Part shown: positions 35,324 to 44,565 of the stretch, piece after piece | How positions within the stretch are numbered: the stretch's first letter is position 1 | How the letters are laid out: each line of letters opens with the position of its first letter | Source: Guptibacillus hwajinpoensis | Lineage (GTDB): Bacteria; Bacillota; Bacilli; Bacillales; Guptibacillaceae | NCBI RefSeq assembly: GCF_020171785.1 | Contig: NZ_JAIVAE010000008.1 | Span: forward strand, 204,778 to 268,777 | Length of the DNA: 64,000 bases | Direction of reading: 5' to 3' | Notes under the pieces: generated by a model | Seen by the model: the letters and a program-made list of their open reading frames with translations, nothing else | Told to the model about the DNA's origin: nothing | Databases searched by the model: none | Made by a program: the position numbers and the translations under genes

Positions 35324-37075
35324 GTGCGCAATAAGCTTTTTACGTTAATAATGGCCATAATTCTAATTTTTACAGGAATAAGTTTTCCAGAAAAAACATC
35401 AGCAAGCAATGATGTTGAACGTATTAGTGGAGCAAATCGAATTGAAACGGCAATTGAAATTTCTAAGAAAGTTTCACCTGGAAAGCTAACAACGGCAGAA
35501 AAAGCCGTTATCCTAACTCGTGCTGATATGCCTTTCGATGCACTAGCAAGTTCTGGTTTAGCCGGTGTGAAACAAGCTCCTATCCTATTAACTGGATCCA
35601 CAAAACTTGATTCTAACGTTGCAAAAGAGCTAGAACGACTTGGAGCCAGAAAAATTTACATTCTAGGTGGTATGGGAGCAATCAGTCAAGATGTTGAGAA
35701 TCAATTAAAACAAAAATACACCGTGTCCCGATTAAAAGGGTCAGATCGTTTTGAAACGGCCAACGCTATCAATCAAGCCGCTGAACTTGATCAAACTTCG
35801 ACAGCTATTATCGTTAATGGCATGCAAGTAGCGGACTCTCTTTCAGCATCAAGCGTAGCAGCTATTAAACATTATCCTATTTATTTATCGACTGTTTCAA
35901 AAGCACCTAAGCTTCCTTCGAGCATTAAGACAGTCTATTTAATTGGTGGGTCTTCTGTAGTCTCTGAAGATGTACGTACTCAATTAGAACAACAAGGCAA
36001 GAAAGTTGTCCGTCTTTCGGGAAAAGATCGTTTTCAAACAAACATTGCTGTTAATGAAGCTTTCTTCGCCTCTAGCTCATCTTACATTCTAGCAAGAGGA
36101 ACTTCCGTACTAGCCGATCAGGAAGATTACCCTGATGCTGTAGCAGCTGCTTCTTTAGCAGAGAAATTTGATGCACCTGTTGTTTTGGCTCACGACGTCA
36201 AACCTATTACAGATGTTCAAACGTATCTCTTTCAAAATGCTTCTTCATTAATGGTACTAGGTGGTGAAGGTGCTCTTTCTTCTAATATTGTCAATTCTTA
36301 CAAAATGAAAGAACAAGTAGAAGAAGTTGTTTTAGAAACAGGTATTGTTACAGCTTCGAGCCTAAATGTGCGTACAAGTCCTGAAATGAATGGCACAAAA
36401 ATCGGAGCATTGCCACGTAATGCTGAAGTTGCAATCTACGGTTATGCTGGAGATTGGGCAAAAATTAAGTATCAGGGTCAAGTAGCTTATGTTCACAGTG
36501 GTTACCTACTCCTTCAAAGCAGTGACTCATTAAACAACTTAACCATTGTTGTCGATGCTGGCCATGGAGATCATGATCCTGGTGCAAGCAATGGCAAACT
36601 ATTAGAAAAAGACATCAACCTTGATGTTTCGCTTTATCTCGAGAAAAAACTTAAGTCAGCTGGAGCGAACGTTGTTATGACGAGAAGAGATGATACGTTC
36701 TTAGAGCTAAGAGAGCGTTCAACTATCGCCAATAACTTAAATGCCGATGCGTTTATTAGCGTGCATACAAATGCAGCGAGTGAAGCAGCTCATGGAATTG
36801 AAACGTATTGGTACGATAAATATAGCTCAGCGGAAAGTAAAGCTCTTGCAGAAAGCATTCAAAAACGATTAATTGAAGTAACAGAAGCAAATAATCGTGG
36901 CGTAAAGAACCAGAGCTTCTCCGTAATTCGAGAATCAAAGATGGCAAGTGTTCTTGTCGAAGTCGGTTTCTTAACGAATAATGAAGAATACAAGCTTCTT
37001 CTTACACAAGAGTATAGAGAAGAACTTGCTGAAGGCATTTATCAAGGGGTATTAGATTATTATAAAACGAAATAA
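35324..37075 (+). CDS. N-acetylmuramoyl-L-alanine amidase with CWB2 and SH3 domains
   Basis: This 583-residue secreted autolysin would cut the lactyl-amide link of peptidoglycan. After the signal peptide (ISFPEKTSAS) come three CWB2 cell-wall binding repeats, roughly residues 30-320 (RISGANRIETAIEIS, RLKGSDRFETANAIN, RLSGKDRFQTNIAVN). An SH3b domain follows (about 335-395, ASSLNVRTSPEMNGTKIG). The Amidase_3 domain (about 405-583) has zinc ligands in VVDAGHGDHDPG, KDINLD and ISVHTNA, and the catalytic Glu in VLVEVGFLTN. GTG 35324 is chosen, about 10 bases after GGGGGA. It resembles LytC/CwlB in domain content. Confidence 0.9.
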   Translation: MRNKLFTLIMAIILIFTGISFPEKTSASNDVERISGANRIETAIEISKKVSPGKLTTAEKAVILTRADMPFDALASSGLAGVKQAPILLTGSTKLDSNVAKELERLGARKIYILGGMGAISQDVENQLKQKYTVSRLKGSDRFETANAINQAAELDQTSTAIIVNGMQVADSLSASSVAAIKHYPIYLSTVSKAPKLPSSIKTVYLIGGSSVVSEDVRTQLEQQGKKVVRLSGKDRFQTNIAVNEAFFASSSSYILARGTSVLADQEDYPDAVAAASLAEKFDAPVVLAHDVKPITDVQTYLFQNASSLMVLGGEGALSSNIVNSYKMKEQVEEVVLETGIVTASSLNVRTSPEMNGTKIGALPRNAEVAIYGYAGDWAKIKYQGQVAYVHSGYLLLQSSDSLNNLTIVVDAGHGDHDPGASNGKLLEKDINLDVSLYLEKKLKSAGANVVMTRRDDTFLELRERSTIANNLNADAFISVHTNAASEAAHGIETYWYDKYSSAESKALAESIQKRLIEVTEANNRGVKNQSFSVIRESKMASVLVEVGFLTNNEEYKLLLTQEYREELAEGIYQGVLDYYKTK

Positions 37076-37081
37076 CGGTTT

Positions 37082-37122
37082 GAAAAGGACCCTCCAATTA
37101 TTTAGGAAGGTCCTTTTTCGTT
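37082..37122 (+). terminator. Terminator of the amidase gene
   Basis: AAAAGGACCCTCC pairs with GGAAGGTCCTTTTT around an AT-rich loop, followed by T residues. Confidence 0.85.
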
Positions 37123-37163
37123 TTTAAATCACATCTGGTGTTATCCGTCAGTGAAATTATCAT

Positions 37164-37664
37164 TTATAACCCAAGACCAATCGACGTTTGATTTGTATAC
37201 GATGTATAGGCAATCAGTTGATTAATTTCAACGATTTCCTTTTCACTATAGCCGTGCTCTTTTAGTTTCTCTAGATCCGCTTTCTCCAAGCTCTTTGGAT
37301 TCGCAACAAGTTTCTCTGCATAGCTTAGAATACTTTTCAAATGACGCTCAAAGGCATTAGAGCTTTTATAGTTATGAAGCTCTTCGAGAATTGACTCATC
37401 ACCACTAATTTCTTTTAACAAATTTCCATGTCCGGTATAACAAAATTCACACCCATTTAAATGAGATACAAAAACCACAACGGCTTCTGTTTCAAATTCA
37501 TTTAAAACACCTGCTTTAACAGCTGCAGCTAAAGGCATAAACGCTGAAAAAACATCAGGACTTTTCGCAATCAGTCGATTAAATACAGGAACGGGGTGTT
37601 CAAGGTCTTCGTAGATATCAAGCTCCTTTATATCTGATTGTTTGGCAGGTTTAATCCAGGGCAT
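37164..37664 (-). CDS. AhpD-like carboxymuconolactone decarboxylase family protein
   Basis: This protein of 166 residues has the AhpD core: the redox CxxC with trailing His in HLNGCEFCYTGHGNLLKE. It carries the peroxidase-related N-terminal PVPVFNRLIAKSPDVFSAF and C-terminal IAYTSYTNQTSIGLGL. Such proteins reduce peroxides via a thiol relay. ATG 37664 is chosen because AAAGG is then 9 bases upstream; the ATG at 37673 would have none. It is monocistronic. Confidence 0.82.
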   Translation of the reverse strand: MPWIKPAKQSDIKELDIYEDLEHPVPVFNRLIAKSPDVFSAFMPLAAAVKAGVLNEFETEAVVVFVSHLNGCEFCYTGHGNLLKEISGDESILEELHNYKSSNAFERHLKSILSYAEKLVANPKSLEKADLEKLKEHGYSEKEIVEINQLIAYTSYTNQTSIGLGL

Positions 37665-37873
37665 TTCGATCATCCTTTCTTTACTTTACCTAACCATATC
37701 ATATCAACTTGTTCTTTCACTCTTATTCCTTCTTCAAAATGGTAAAGTTCTATACTGAAATCTATGTATCGTTTAAATTCCATCTAGAAAAGAAAAATTA
37801 ATAACCCACGATATTTAGCGATAATGGTAAAATAAAGTCGAAAAGATCACCACAGAATTCGAGGTGTAGACGC

Positions 37874-38980
37874 ATGCAGTTAATGCACGACTTTTTCGTA
37901 AATATGATGATTATGCTAGCGCTACTCTTTATTTATTATCAGTTTTATAGAGACGAGAACCTGGCGCCAACTTCTTCAATAAAAAGAAAAATTTTTAGTG
38001 GATTATATGCAGGATTGATTGGGATCTTCCTTATGATCTATAGCATCCAAGTGGATGCAACAACAATCGTTGATTTAAGACACATCCCCCTTCTACTTGT
38101 AACACTTTACGGAGGCGCTTTGCCTGGATTTATCGCTCTTGTTGTGATTCAAGTGACACGGTTTTTGATTGGTATTAACCTTTCTTCCTTTGTATCGCTT
38201 AGTTTGTTAACGTCACTTTACTTAGGTTATCTTTTATTTAGAAAATGGGAAATTCCGATTCTAATCAAAGCGATTTGGATGCTCATTTACTCAAACGTTA
38301 TCTTCAGTCTGATGATTGTATACTTTTTACTTGATATAAAAAGCTTATTCAGTGAAATCAATGTTCTTTATTGGGTTACCTCAATCGTAACAGGATTGAT
38401 GGCGATCTATACAACAGAGCACTTACGAAAAATAAATTATCTCTTTAGAGAATACAAAAAAAGTGCCACCATCGATCCTTTGACTGGATTAAATAATGTT
38501 AGAAGCTTTGATGAAGCGTTAAATCGCGCGGTACAAGCTGCAGCTACGGACGAGAACAAGCCATTATCACTTCTAGTCATTGATATCGATCATTTTAAGA
38601 AAGTGAATGATACATATGGCCACGCAGCTGGAGATATCGTGTTAAAACAGTTTGGTAAGACGCTAAGAAGTGCTGCCAGATTGAACGATGTTGTATCTCG
38701 AAATGGTGGAGAAGAATTCACCATCTTACTAGGTGATTGTTCCAATAGAGAGGCATTAGAGATTGGAGAACGTGTGCGAGCCATAATCGAGGAAAATTCG
38801 TTTATGATTACGAAGGATATAAGCATTCATATCACAGCTTCAATCGGTGCTAGTACTTTTCCAGAAACGGTTCCAACTCCTTCCCAGCTTTATCGTGAAG
38901 CCGATGAAGCCCTTTATCAAGCCAAACGAAGTGGACGGAATCGCATCTATTCGAATGAACAAACAGTAAAAGTTTATTAA
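37874..38980 (+). CDS. Membrane diguanylate cyclase (5TMR-GGDEF)
   Basis: This 368-residue protein has an N-terminal bundle of about 5-6 membrane helices of the 5TMR-LYT type (VTLYGGALPGFIALVVIQVTRFLIG). A GGDEF domain follows (about residues 200-365): DPLTGLNNVRSFDE, IDIDHFKKVNDTYGHAAGD, SRNGGEEFTILL (active-site GGEEF) and ASIGAS. The intact active site predicts c-di-GMP synthesis controlled by an envelope signal. GAGGTGTAG precedes the ATG. It is monocistronic. Confidence 0.9.
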   Translation: MQLMHDFFVNMMIMLALLFIYYQFYRDENLAPTSSIKRKIFSGLYAGLIGIFLMIYSIQVDATTIVDLRHIPLLLVTLYGGALPGFIALVVIQVTRFLIGINLSSFVSLSLLTSLYLGYLLFRKWEIPILIKAIWMLIYSNVIFSLMIVYFLLDIKSLFSEINVLYWVTSIVTGLMAIYTTEHLRKINYLFREYKKSATIDPLTGLNNVRSFDEALNRAVQAAATDENKPLSLLVIDIDHFKKVNDTYGHAAGDIVLKQFGKTLRSAARLNDVVSRNGGEEFTILLGDCSNREALEIGERVRAIIEENSFMITKDISIHITASIGASTFPETVPTPSQLYREADEALYQAKRSGRNRIYSNEQTVKVY

Positions 38981-38984
38981 TATC

Positions 38985-39012
38985 TAAAAAAGGGGCCTAC
39001 TGCCCCTTTTTC
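38985..39012 (+). terminator. Terminator of the GGDEF gene
   Basis: AAAAAAGGGGC and GCCCCTTTTT form a tight stem around a short loop, followed by T residues. Confidence 0.85.
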
Positions 39013-39100
39013 ATTTTCTTTGATTCTTAATAATTCATCAAAGCATTAACGTGCTGTCTAACAAATGGATTGGGTAGTAATACCAATTCTAAATAAGAGT

Positions 39101-40948
39101 TCACTCCGCATTCCTTGGAAGCTGAATATAAACCCGCGTCCCTTCTCCAGGTTCACTCTCCACTCGAAGACTACCTTTATGCTCGGTAATGATTTTGTTA
39201 CTCACAGTCATACCAAGGCCTATGCCTTTTTCTTTATTTGTATAAAACGGCACACCGATTCGCTCAAGTCTTTCTTCTTCAATTCCAACGCCATTGTCAT
39301 GGATCTCAATGGAAACGTTATTTTGATTTTCTTCTAGAATGACATCGATTTTTCCATTTTCCTCAATCGCTTCAACTGCATTTTTTAGAATATTAATAAA
39401 CACTTGCTTCATCTGATTTTTTTTACAACTAATGACGATTGTTTTTAACTGACTGCTAATATTGATCCTAATGTTTTTGGAAGCAGCCTGCGGTGTTAAT
39501 ATGTTAATCGCATTTTTAATTAGTTTTAATAAGCTTACCTCAGCAACTTCACCTGCCTCTGGTTTTGCAAGGGAAATAAAGCCATTGATTACCTCTTCTA
39601 TTTTGGTAAGCTCTCCTTCAATAATTTGATGATACATCCTATCATGTTCTGCTTCTTTCTTCGCTAAAAGTTTTAAGAAGCCTTTAATTGATGTAAGTGG
39701 ATTTCGAATTTCATGTGCAAAACCAGCCGCCACGTCACCAATGATTGCTAACTTTTCAATATTTTCTCTATATTGCTCTAGTTGTATTTTTTCAGTGATA
39801 TCTCTTGATATAAATACAAAATGATTAACTTGCTCATCCCCCTCGCTTACAGCCATCCCTTTTGCTTCGAGAATAACGCTGTGCCCAGAAGCATGCCGTT
39901 TTCGATAAACGGTTGTAATTGATTGTTTCGTTTCCGTTAAGCTTCGAATAGCTTTCTGACATTTTTCATAATCTTCAGGATGGATAAACCTTAGAATATC
40001 CTTCCCGATAACCTCGCTTTGCTCATAACCTAATACTTCTTTATAGGAGGGGGAGGCGTAGACAGTAATCCCTTCATGATTCATCATACATATTAAGTCA
40101 TTGCTGTGTTCAAGGATCATGCGATGCTTTTTCTCATTTAATTGCAATTTCATCTCAGCCTCGTGTTTTTCAGTCACATCTCTTGAAACGACCACATAAG
40201 AACATTCTTCTTCGTTTAAGATGCACGTCCCCTGGGATTCAATATAACGAAAAACCCCATCTTTTCGCTGCATACGATACTTAATCATTAAAGGCTTGCG
40301 GAATTTAACCAGCTTATAAAACTCTGTTCTCACATGTTCCCTGTCTTCCATATGAATATATCGAATCGAACTGCGCCCAATTTCTTCATCTATGCTTGCT
40401 CGAGCATAATCTCGATAGGAAGGCGAGACATAAAGTAGTCTTCCGTTCGCATCAAGTAAACTAATAATCTCATTCATATTCTCAGTAATGAGCTCATAGT
40501 TTGCGTACATTTCTTGTATTTTTTTGGTCTCATGATCAACCTCTTTTATAATCGCTGACGTTTGACCAAGAAAATTCTCCACTGGAATCGCCAAAACCTC
40601 TACAGAAACACTGGACCCATCTTTCCTTAGCCAACGTTGAATGAAAGCGCCAGGATTCACTCCATTGATCGAAGCCTCGATTCGCTTTAAAACAGTTTGT
40701 CTCTCTGATGCATGAATCGTCTCCCAAATCGACTTTCCTTCTAGTTCACTAAAATCGTTATAGCCAAGAAGATAAACAGCTGCAGCGTTTATATAAAGCC
40801 ATTTCTCATTTTTTTGAACGACAAGAGCTGTTGTAGAGTCTTCATAGTACTTCACTAAACTCGTTACCTTATCCCTCTCTTCTTGTAAAACATTGTCAGG
40901 AGGAGGGCTCGAGCTTTTATAGGTCATATTCTCTTTGTTATAAGTCAT
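39101..40948 (-). CDS. Multi-PAS sensor histidine kinase (KinA/KinE-like)
   Basis: This 615-residue soluble kinase has three PAS domains (about residues 20-140, 145-265, 270-390; VVSRDVTEK and VFISRDITEK mark their ends). The HisKA motif is VAAGFAHEIRNPLTSIKGFLKLL with the phospho-His. The HATPase domain has the N-box (INILKNAVEAIEENG), DNGVGIEEE and GIGLGMTVSNKI. No membrane segment is seen. It resembles the sporulation phosphorelay kinases of Bacillus, which lack an adjacent response regulator, as here. ATG 40948 is chosen because AAGGAG is 6 bases upstream. Confidence 0.87.
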   Translation of the reverse strand: MTYNKENMTYKSSSPPPDNVLQEERDKVTSLVKYYEDSTTALVVQKNEKWLYINAAAVYLLGYNDFSELEGKSIWETIHASERQTVLKRIEASINGVNPGAFIQRWLRKDGSSVSVEVLAIPVENFLGQTSAIIKEVDHETKKIQEMYANYELITENMNEIISLLDANGRLLYVSPSYRDYARASIDEEIGRSSIRYIHMEDREHVRTEFYKLVKFRKPLMIKYRMQRKDGVFRYIESQGTCILNEEECSYVVVSRDVTEKHEAEMKLQLNEKKHRMILEHSNDLICMMNHEGITVYASPSYKEVLGYEQSEVIGKDILRFIHPEDYEKCQKAIRSLTETKQSITTVYRKRHASGHSVILEAKGMAVSEGDEQVNHFVFISRDITEKIQLEQYRENIEKLAIIGDVAAGFAHEIRNPLTSIKGFLKLLAKKEAEHDRMYHQIIEGELTKIEEVINGFISLAKPEAGEVAEVSLLKLIKNAINILTPQAASKNIRINISSQLKTIVISCKKNQMKQVFINILKNAVEAIEENGKIDVILEENQNNVSIEIHDNGVGIEEERLERIGVPFYTNKEKGIGLGMTVSNKIITEHKGSLRVESEPGEGTRVYIQLPRNAE

Positions 40949-41060
40949 AGCTACTCCTTCTAAACATGATAGTTGAATAAATAGGTCTTTGGAGGGAGAA
41001 TAATGTTTCAATCATATCTTCTTGTAAGGGGGCTTATTTTCCTGCATAATTGCCTGATAA

Positions 41061-41090
41061 TAAAAAAGAACCTCTCGAAAGAAGTTCTTT
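41061..41090 (-). terminator. Terminator downstream of the ABC-F/AAC(3) operon
   Basis: On the minus strand AAAGAACTTC...GGTTCTTT is followed by a run of T residues. It lies 120 bases after the AAC(3)-like gene; the stretch between holds no clear gene. Confidence 0.65.
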
Positions 41091-41211
41091 ACATTAAATC
41101 GGTTACAGCACCTGTATCATTTTAGCTCCTAAAGTACCATTTACTTTATGAGGCATTTGTACGAATGGAGAAAAGGTATATAGCTAAACTGTTAACTTAT
41201 TATAACGGCTA

Positions 41212-42015
41212 TTAAAAACGTTCTGCATACCATTCCCGTCCAAATTCGACTACCTTTCTCTGATCAAACAACTTGCATACAGCACCTCCAATTTTCATTG
41301 TTTGATAGTTTTCCATTCTCTCAAATTCATAGCCGATCTTCTCGAAACATTCTGAATCGTAGTCCATTTCGCTGTAGGTTTTCCAAACCCTCTCACCATT
41401 CTCCATCAACGCCGCTGATTTTGTAACGTATACTTGATTTTTTTTCGCATGCTCAGATAAATGAAGTGAGGTATTGCTCTCATGGCCAACACCTATGAAA
41501 AGAATTTTTCCATTTAGCTCGTAAATTTTAGCTAGAGGCGATGTCTCTCCAAATCCTGCTTGGAGCGGTTGATGCTCCGTCACGTACTCTTTGTTCTTCC
41601 CCCAAGCTGTAAAAGAGTACATTGGATGATGACTTCTTACGACCCCTGGAAATCGTCTGAAAAGCTCAGCAATCGCGCCCATACCTCTTGTTGCTGTTGT
41701 TTCGCATGAGAAGGCCGGCATATTTTCACGAATAACTGGCCACCATGATTCAGGAACAGGGGGTGCCATCCAATCTGCCGGATCTGAATTACCGGCAGAT
41801 TGAGCAGGCATGACGAGCGTCCCATCTTCTCCAACCGCTTCCATAAGCGCTTGAATAACGGCTTCAGCACCTCCGCATACCCACCCAAGTGAACTAAGTG
41901 AAGTATGCACAATTAAAGTCATCCCTTCCTTTATCCCTAACTCGCGAAAGTCCGCTACAAGACTACTGACTGTGTGTGGCATACAAACCGTATGAATCGC
42001 TTTTTTTTCTGTCAT
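41212..42015 (-). CDS. AAC(3)-family aminoglycoside N-acetyltransferase-like protein
   Basis: This 267-residue enzyme is of the Antibiotic_NAT superfamily (like B. subtilis YokD). Family features are LIVHTSLSSLGWVCGGAEAVIQALMEAVGEDGTLVMPAQS, RSHHPMYSFTAWGKN with the catalytic His, and LFIGVGHESNTSLHLSEH. It would transfer acetyl from acetyl-CoA to an amine. Chromosomal members are often inactive on clinical aminoglycosides, so the natural substrate is open. Its ATG overlaps the stop of the upstream ABC-F gene by 4 bases, so the two are translationally coupled. Confidence 0.86.
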   Translation of the reverse strand: MTEKKAIHTVCMPHTVSSLVADFRELGIKEGMTLIVHTSLSSLGWVCGGAEAVIQALMEAVGEDGTLVMPAQSAGNSDPADWMAPPVPESWWPVIRENMPAFSCETTATRGMGAIAELFRRFPGVVRSHHPMYSFTAWGKNKEYVTEHQPLQAGFGETSPLAKIYELNGKILFIGVGHESNTSLHLSEHAKKNQVYVTKSAALMENGERVWKTYSEMDYDSECFEKIGYEFERMENYQTMKIGGAVCKLFDQRKVVEFGREWYAERF

Positions 42016-43865
42016 CTCTCTTCCCCCATTAACATTTCATATAATTGTTCTCGTTTTAAACTTAGCTGTTCTTTCTCAACAAATAAATCCTGATATTCTC
42101 TTCTGCAATTCGTCACGCTTATTAGCTGATCAATTTCAAAAAGACGTCCCTCGAGTTTTTCGACTTCTGCTTCTGCATCAAGCCCTACCTCCGCTTCCAC
42201 CGGATCCGTTTTAGTCTTCTTCTTTTTAACCGTAGATTCTTTTTCCTGCTCAAAGGTTTGAAGGTGCTTTTGTTTTGCCTCACTGTAAGGATAAATATAG
42301 TGGTGGAGATGAATATTTTCTATCCAGTACGTTACCGGAAAACATTTATTTAAAAAATAGCGATCATGAGAGACACAAATAATGGTACCTGTAAATTTAT
42401 CGAGTGCATCTTCTACTATTTCTCTCGAGTCAATATCGAGATGATTTGTTGGCTCATCAAGTACTAATAAGTTCAGCTTCTGACTCATTAACTGGGCCAA
42501 TCCCAGTCGCATTTTCTCCCCACCGCTTAATGATGATACTTTCGAAAAAACGCTGTAACCATAGAAAAGAAAGCTGGCTAACTCATGCCTTGCATCTGAT
42601 TCAGAAACCTTTGCAATATCCCGATACGCATCAATAACTCTCTTCTGTCCACTTTCTTTCAAAACATGTTGAGACAGATAACCGACTTTTACGCTTCCAC
42701 TTATGCTCACCTTTCCGTACTGAGGCGGAATTGAGCCAAGTAGCGCTTTCAAAAGCGTTGTTTTCCCACTTCCATTTTTCCCTACTATCGCCACACGTTC
42801 CCCGTAACGAATGTGCAAGTTACTACTCTTTACTAATGATCGTCCTTGATAACCAATTGAAACATCTTCAAAACGAACGACATCTTTTCCGCTTCTCTCA
42901 TTCAAATCGAATTGCAATCCCATTTTTCTTCTTTCTAGAAGAGGTCGCTTGATTTTATCGATGCGTTCAAGCGCTCTTTCCATATTCCTCGCCCGTTTGT
43001 GAAGCGCAGCATTCGGTGGATTCGCTTGATTTGCCCATTCTTTTAATCGTTTAATGGCTTCTCTCATTTTCTTTATTTTCTTTTGTTGCTCTTGATAAGC
43101 TTCAAATTCAGCTAGCAACAATTTTTCTTTCTTTTCTACAAAACCACTGTAGTTTCCTTGATAAACATGTAATTCACCATCTTCCAGGTCCATTATTTTC
43201 GTCACAACTTCATCAAGAAAATAGCGATCATGTGAAACAATGACAATCGTACCCTTATATTGCTGCATAAACGTCTCCAGCCATTCCACTGCTTCCACGT
43301 CCAAATGGTTAGTTGGCTCATCTAGTAACAATAATTCAGGTTCTTGAAGCAATAACATACCAAGACTGACTTTCGTCTTCTCCCCACCGCTCAGTCGATC
43401 AAAGGATGTAGAAAGAAGGTCCTTGATCCCAAGTCCATTTGCGACATAATTTATAGACGAATCAATTTCATATCCACCTTTTCTCGTAAAAACCTCAAGC
43501 AGTTGTCCATATTCCTTTAACGTGCGATCATTCTCATCCCCTCTCCCCATTTCCGATTCGAGTTCGCTCATTCGCTCTTGCATTGTAATAAGGTTAGTGA
43601 AAGCTTTTCTAAGAACTTCTTTAACTGCTAAATCAGAATCACTCGCACTTTGCGCTAAATAACCAACTTTTGTTCCCTTCTTATAATGGATCACACCATG
43701 ATCAATTGATTCAATTCCCGCTATAAGTTTTAAAAGAGTCGTTTTTCCACTTCCGTTCCTACCTACGATTCCAACTCTGTCATTCTCCATTACTTCAAAT
43801 GAAAGATCCTCAAATAAGCTATTTCCACCAAGCATTTTACTAATTCTTTGTGCAGTACATATCAT
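42012..43865 (-). CDS. ABC-F family ATPase with C-terminal coiled coil
   Basis: This protein of 617 residues has two ABC domains and no membrane segments. Walker A is GRNGSGKTT and GKNGSGKTT; signatures are LSGGEKTKV and LSGGEKMRL; both Walker B regions end in DEPTNHLD. The inter-domain linker is long and basic (EAIKRLKEWANQAN... NMERALERIDKIKRPLLERR). A Uup/YdiF-like coiled-coil C-terminus follows. ABC-F proteins act on the ribosome, some as antibiotic protection factors. ATG 43865 is chosen because AAAGG is 9 bases upstream. The attenuator leader and the co-transcribed AAC(3)-like gene suggest a drug-inducible resistance role. Confidence 0.85.
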   Translation of the reverse strand: MICTAQRISKMLGGNSLFEDLSFEVMENDRVGIVGRNGSGKTTLLKLIAGIESIDHGVIHYKKGTKVGYLAQSASDSDLAVKEVLRKAFTNLITMQERMSELESEMGRGDENDRTLKEYGQLLEVFTRKGGYEIDSSINYVANGLGIKDLLSTSFDRLSGGEKTKVSLGMLLLQEPELLLLDEPTNHLDVEAVEWLETFMQQYKGTIVIVSHDRYFLDEVVTKIMDLEDGELHVYQGNYSGFVEKKEKLLLAEFEAYQEQQKKIKKMREAIKRLKEWANQANPPNAALHKRARNMERALERIDKIKRPLLERRKMGLQFDLNERSGKDVVRFEDVSIGYQGRSLVKSSNLHIRYGERVAIVGKNGSGKTTLLKALLGSIPPQYGKVSISGSVKVGYLSQHVLKESGQKRVIDAYRDIAKVSESDARHELASFLFYGYSVFSKVSSLSGGEKMRLGLAQLMSQKLNLLVLDEPTNHLDIDSREIVEDALDKFTGTIICVSHDRYFLNKCFPVTYWIENIHLHHYIYPYSEAKQKHLQTFEQEKESTVKKKKTKTDPVEAEVGLDAEAEVEKLEGRLFEIDQLISVTNCRREYQDLFVEKEQLSLKREQLYEMLMGEER

Positions 43866-43885
43866 GTTTATCATCCTTTCTACAA

Positions 43886-43943
43886 ACAAAAAAACCACAA
43901 ATAAGGTTACCCCTTACCTGTGGTTTAATCTGGAATACATCAT
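43886..43943 (-). promoter_or_regulatory. Attenuator and leader peptide of the second ABC-F gene
   Basis: A terminator lies 21 bases before the ABC-F start: AACCACA (minus, 43919-43925) pairs with TGTGGTT (43893-43899), with a nested TAAGG/CCTTA pair, followed by seven T residues. A nine-codon frame, MMYSRLNHR (43914-43943), ends inside the 5' arm of the stem, so a ribosome stalled on it would open the terminator. Its ribosome site is weak. This is the usual design of antibiotic-inducible ABC-F leaders. Confidence 0.65.
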
Positions 43944-43973
43944 CTTTAAGCCACTATGAAGCCTCGTACTTAA

Positions 43974-44005
43974 AGAAAAAAGAGAACGGCAAATTACCGC
44001 TCCCT
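43974..44005 (-). terminator. Terminator of the SMR/small protein transcript
   Basis: On the minus strand GGGAGCGG pairs with CCGTTCTC (two-base bulge), followed by six T residues. Confidence 0.6.
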
Positions 44006-44050
44006 TAACTGTTCATTTATCGATTCCGCCTGAAGCAGGGTAAGAGAGCC

Positions 44051-44179
44051 TTACGCTTTTATTTCTATGAAGTTGCTGAATTTGGACACACTTGTCCCCT
44101 CATTAGCAACTTCATGAAAAATCGCACGGCAAATCGATACATAATCCATAAATTCCGTACGAACAAAAGCGTTAGACAT
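44051..44179 (-). CDS. Small 42-residue hypothetical protein
   Basis: A short frame starts at ATG 44179 behind a strong AGGAGGTG (about 44190-44197). The product reads MSNAFVRTEFMDYVSICRAI and ends SVSKFSNFIEIKA. It lies 57 bases after the second SMR gene and before a terminator, so it could be the last gene of that operon. I recognise no family. Confidence 0.5.
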   Translation of the reverse strand: MSNAFVRTEFMDYVSICRAIFHEVANEGTSVSKFSNFIEIKA

Positions 44180-44235
44180 CTCTTCCACACCTCCTCTAAT
44201 TAATAATTCTATTCTATCTGAATGATCTGACAAAA

Positions 44236-44553
44236 TCAACCCTCTGCTACGCGAAGCCCCACAACGGATATGACGACACAGGATATTAACACTAATTGCA
44301 TTCGGTTTCTTGGTTCCTTAAACCAGTACATCCCAATTAAAACACTCCCCGCTGAACCAATTCCCGTCCAAATGGCATAAGCCGTACCTACTGGCAATGC
44401 CTTTAAAGATAAGGACAGCATAAAAAAGCTCACCGAACCGAATAGGATCGTAAAAATAGACGGTTTTAATTTAGTAAACCCTTCAGATAACTTTAAACTA
44501 ATTACACCGCCAACTTCACCAAGCCCAGCGATTAATAATGCAATCCATGCCAT
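44236..44553 (-). CDS. SMR-family efflux subunit (YkkD/SugE-like)
   Basis: This is a 105-residue, four-helix small multidrug resistance protein. The SMR essential Glu is in helix 1 (MAWIALLIAGLGEVGGVISLKLSEGF), and ALPVGTAYAIWTGIGSAGSVLIG is the hallmark second half. It is encoded 12 bases after another SMR gene, making a paired (heterodimeric) transporter such as YkkCD or EbrAB. Substrates of this class include quaternary amines and guanidinium. No guanidine riboswitch is seen; control is by TetR. Confidence 0.88.
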   Translation of the reverse strand: MAWIALLIAGLGEVGGVISLKLSEGFTKLKPSIFTILFGSVSFFMLSLSLKALPVGTAYAIWTGIGSAGSVLIGMYWFKEPRNRMQLVLISCVVISVVGLRVAEG

Positions 44554-44565
44554 TGTAAACTCCTC

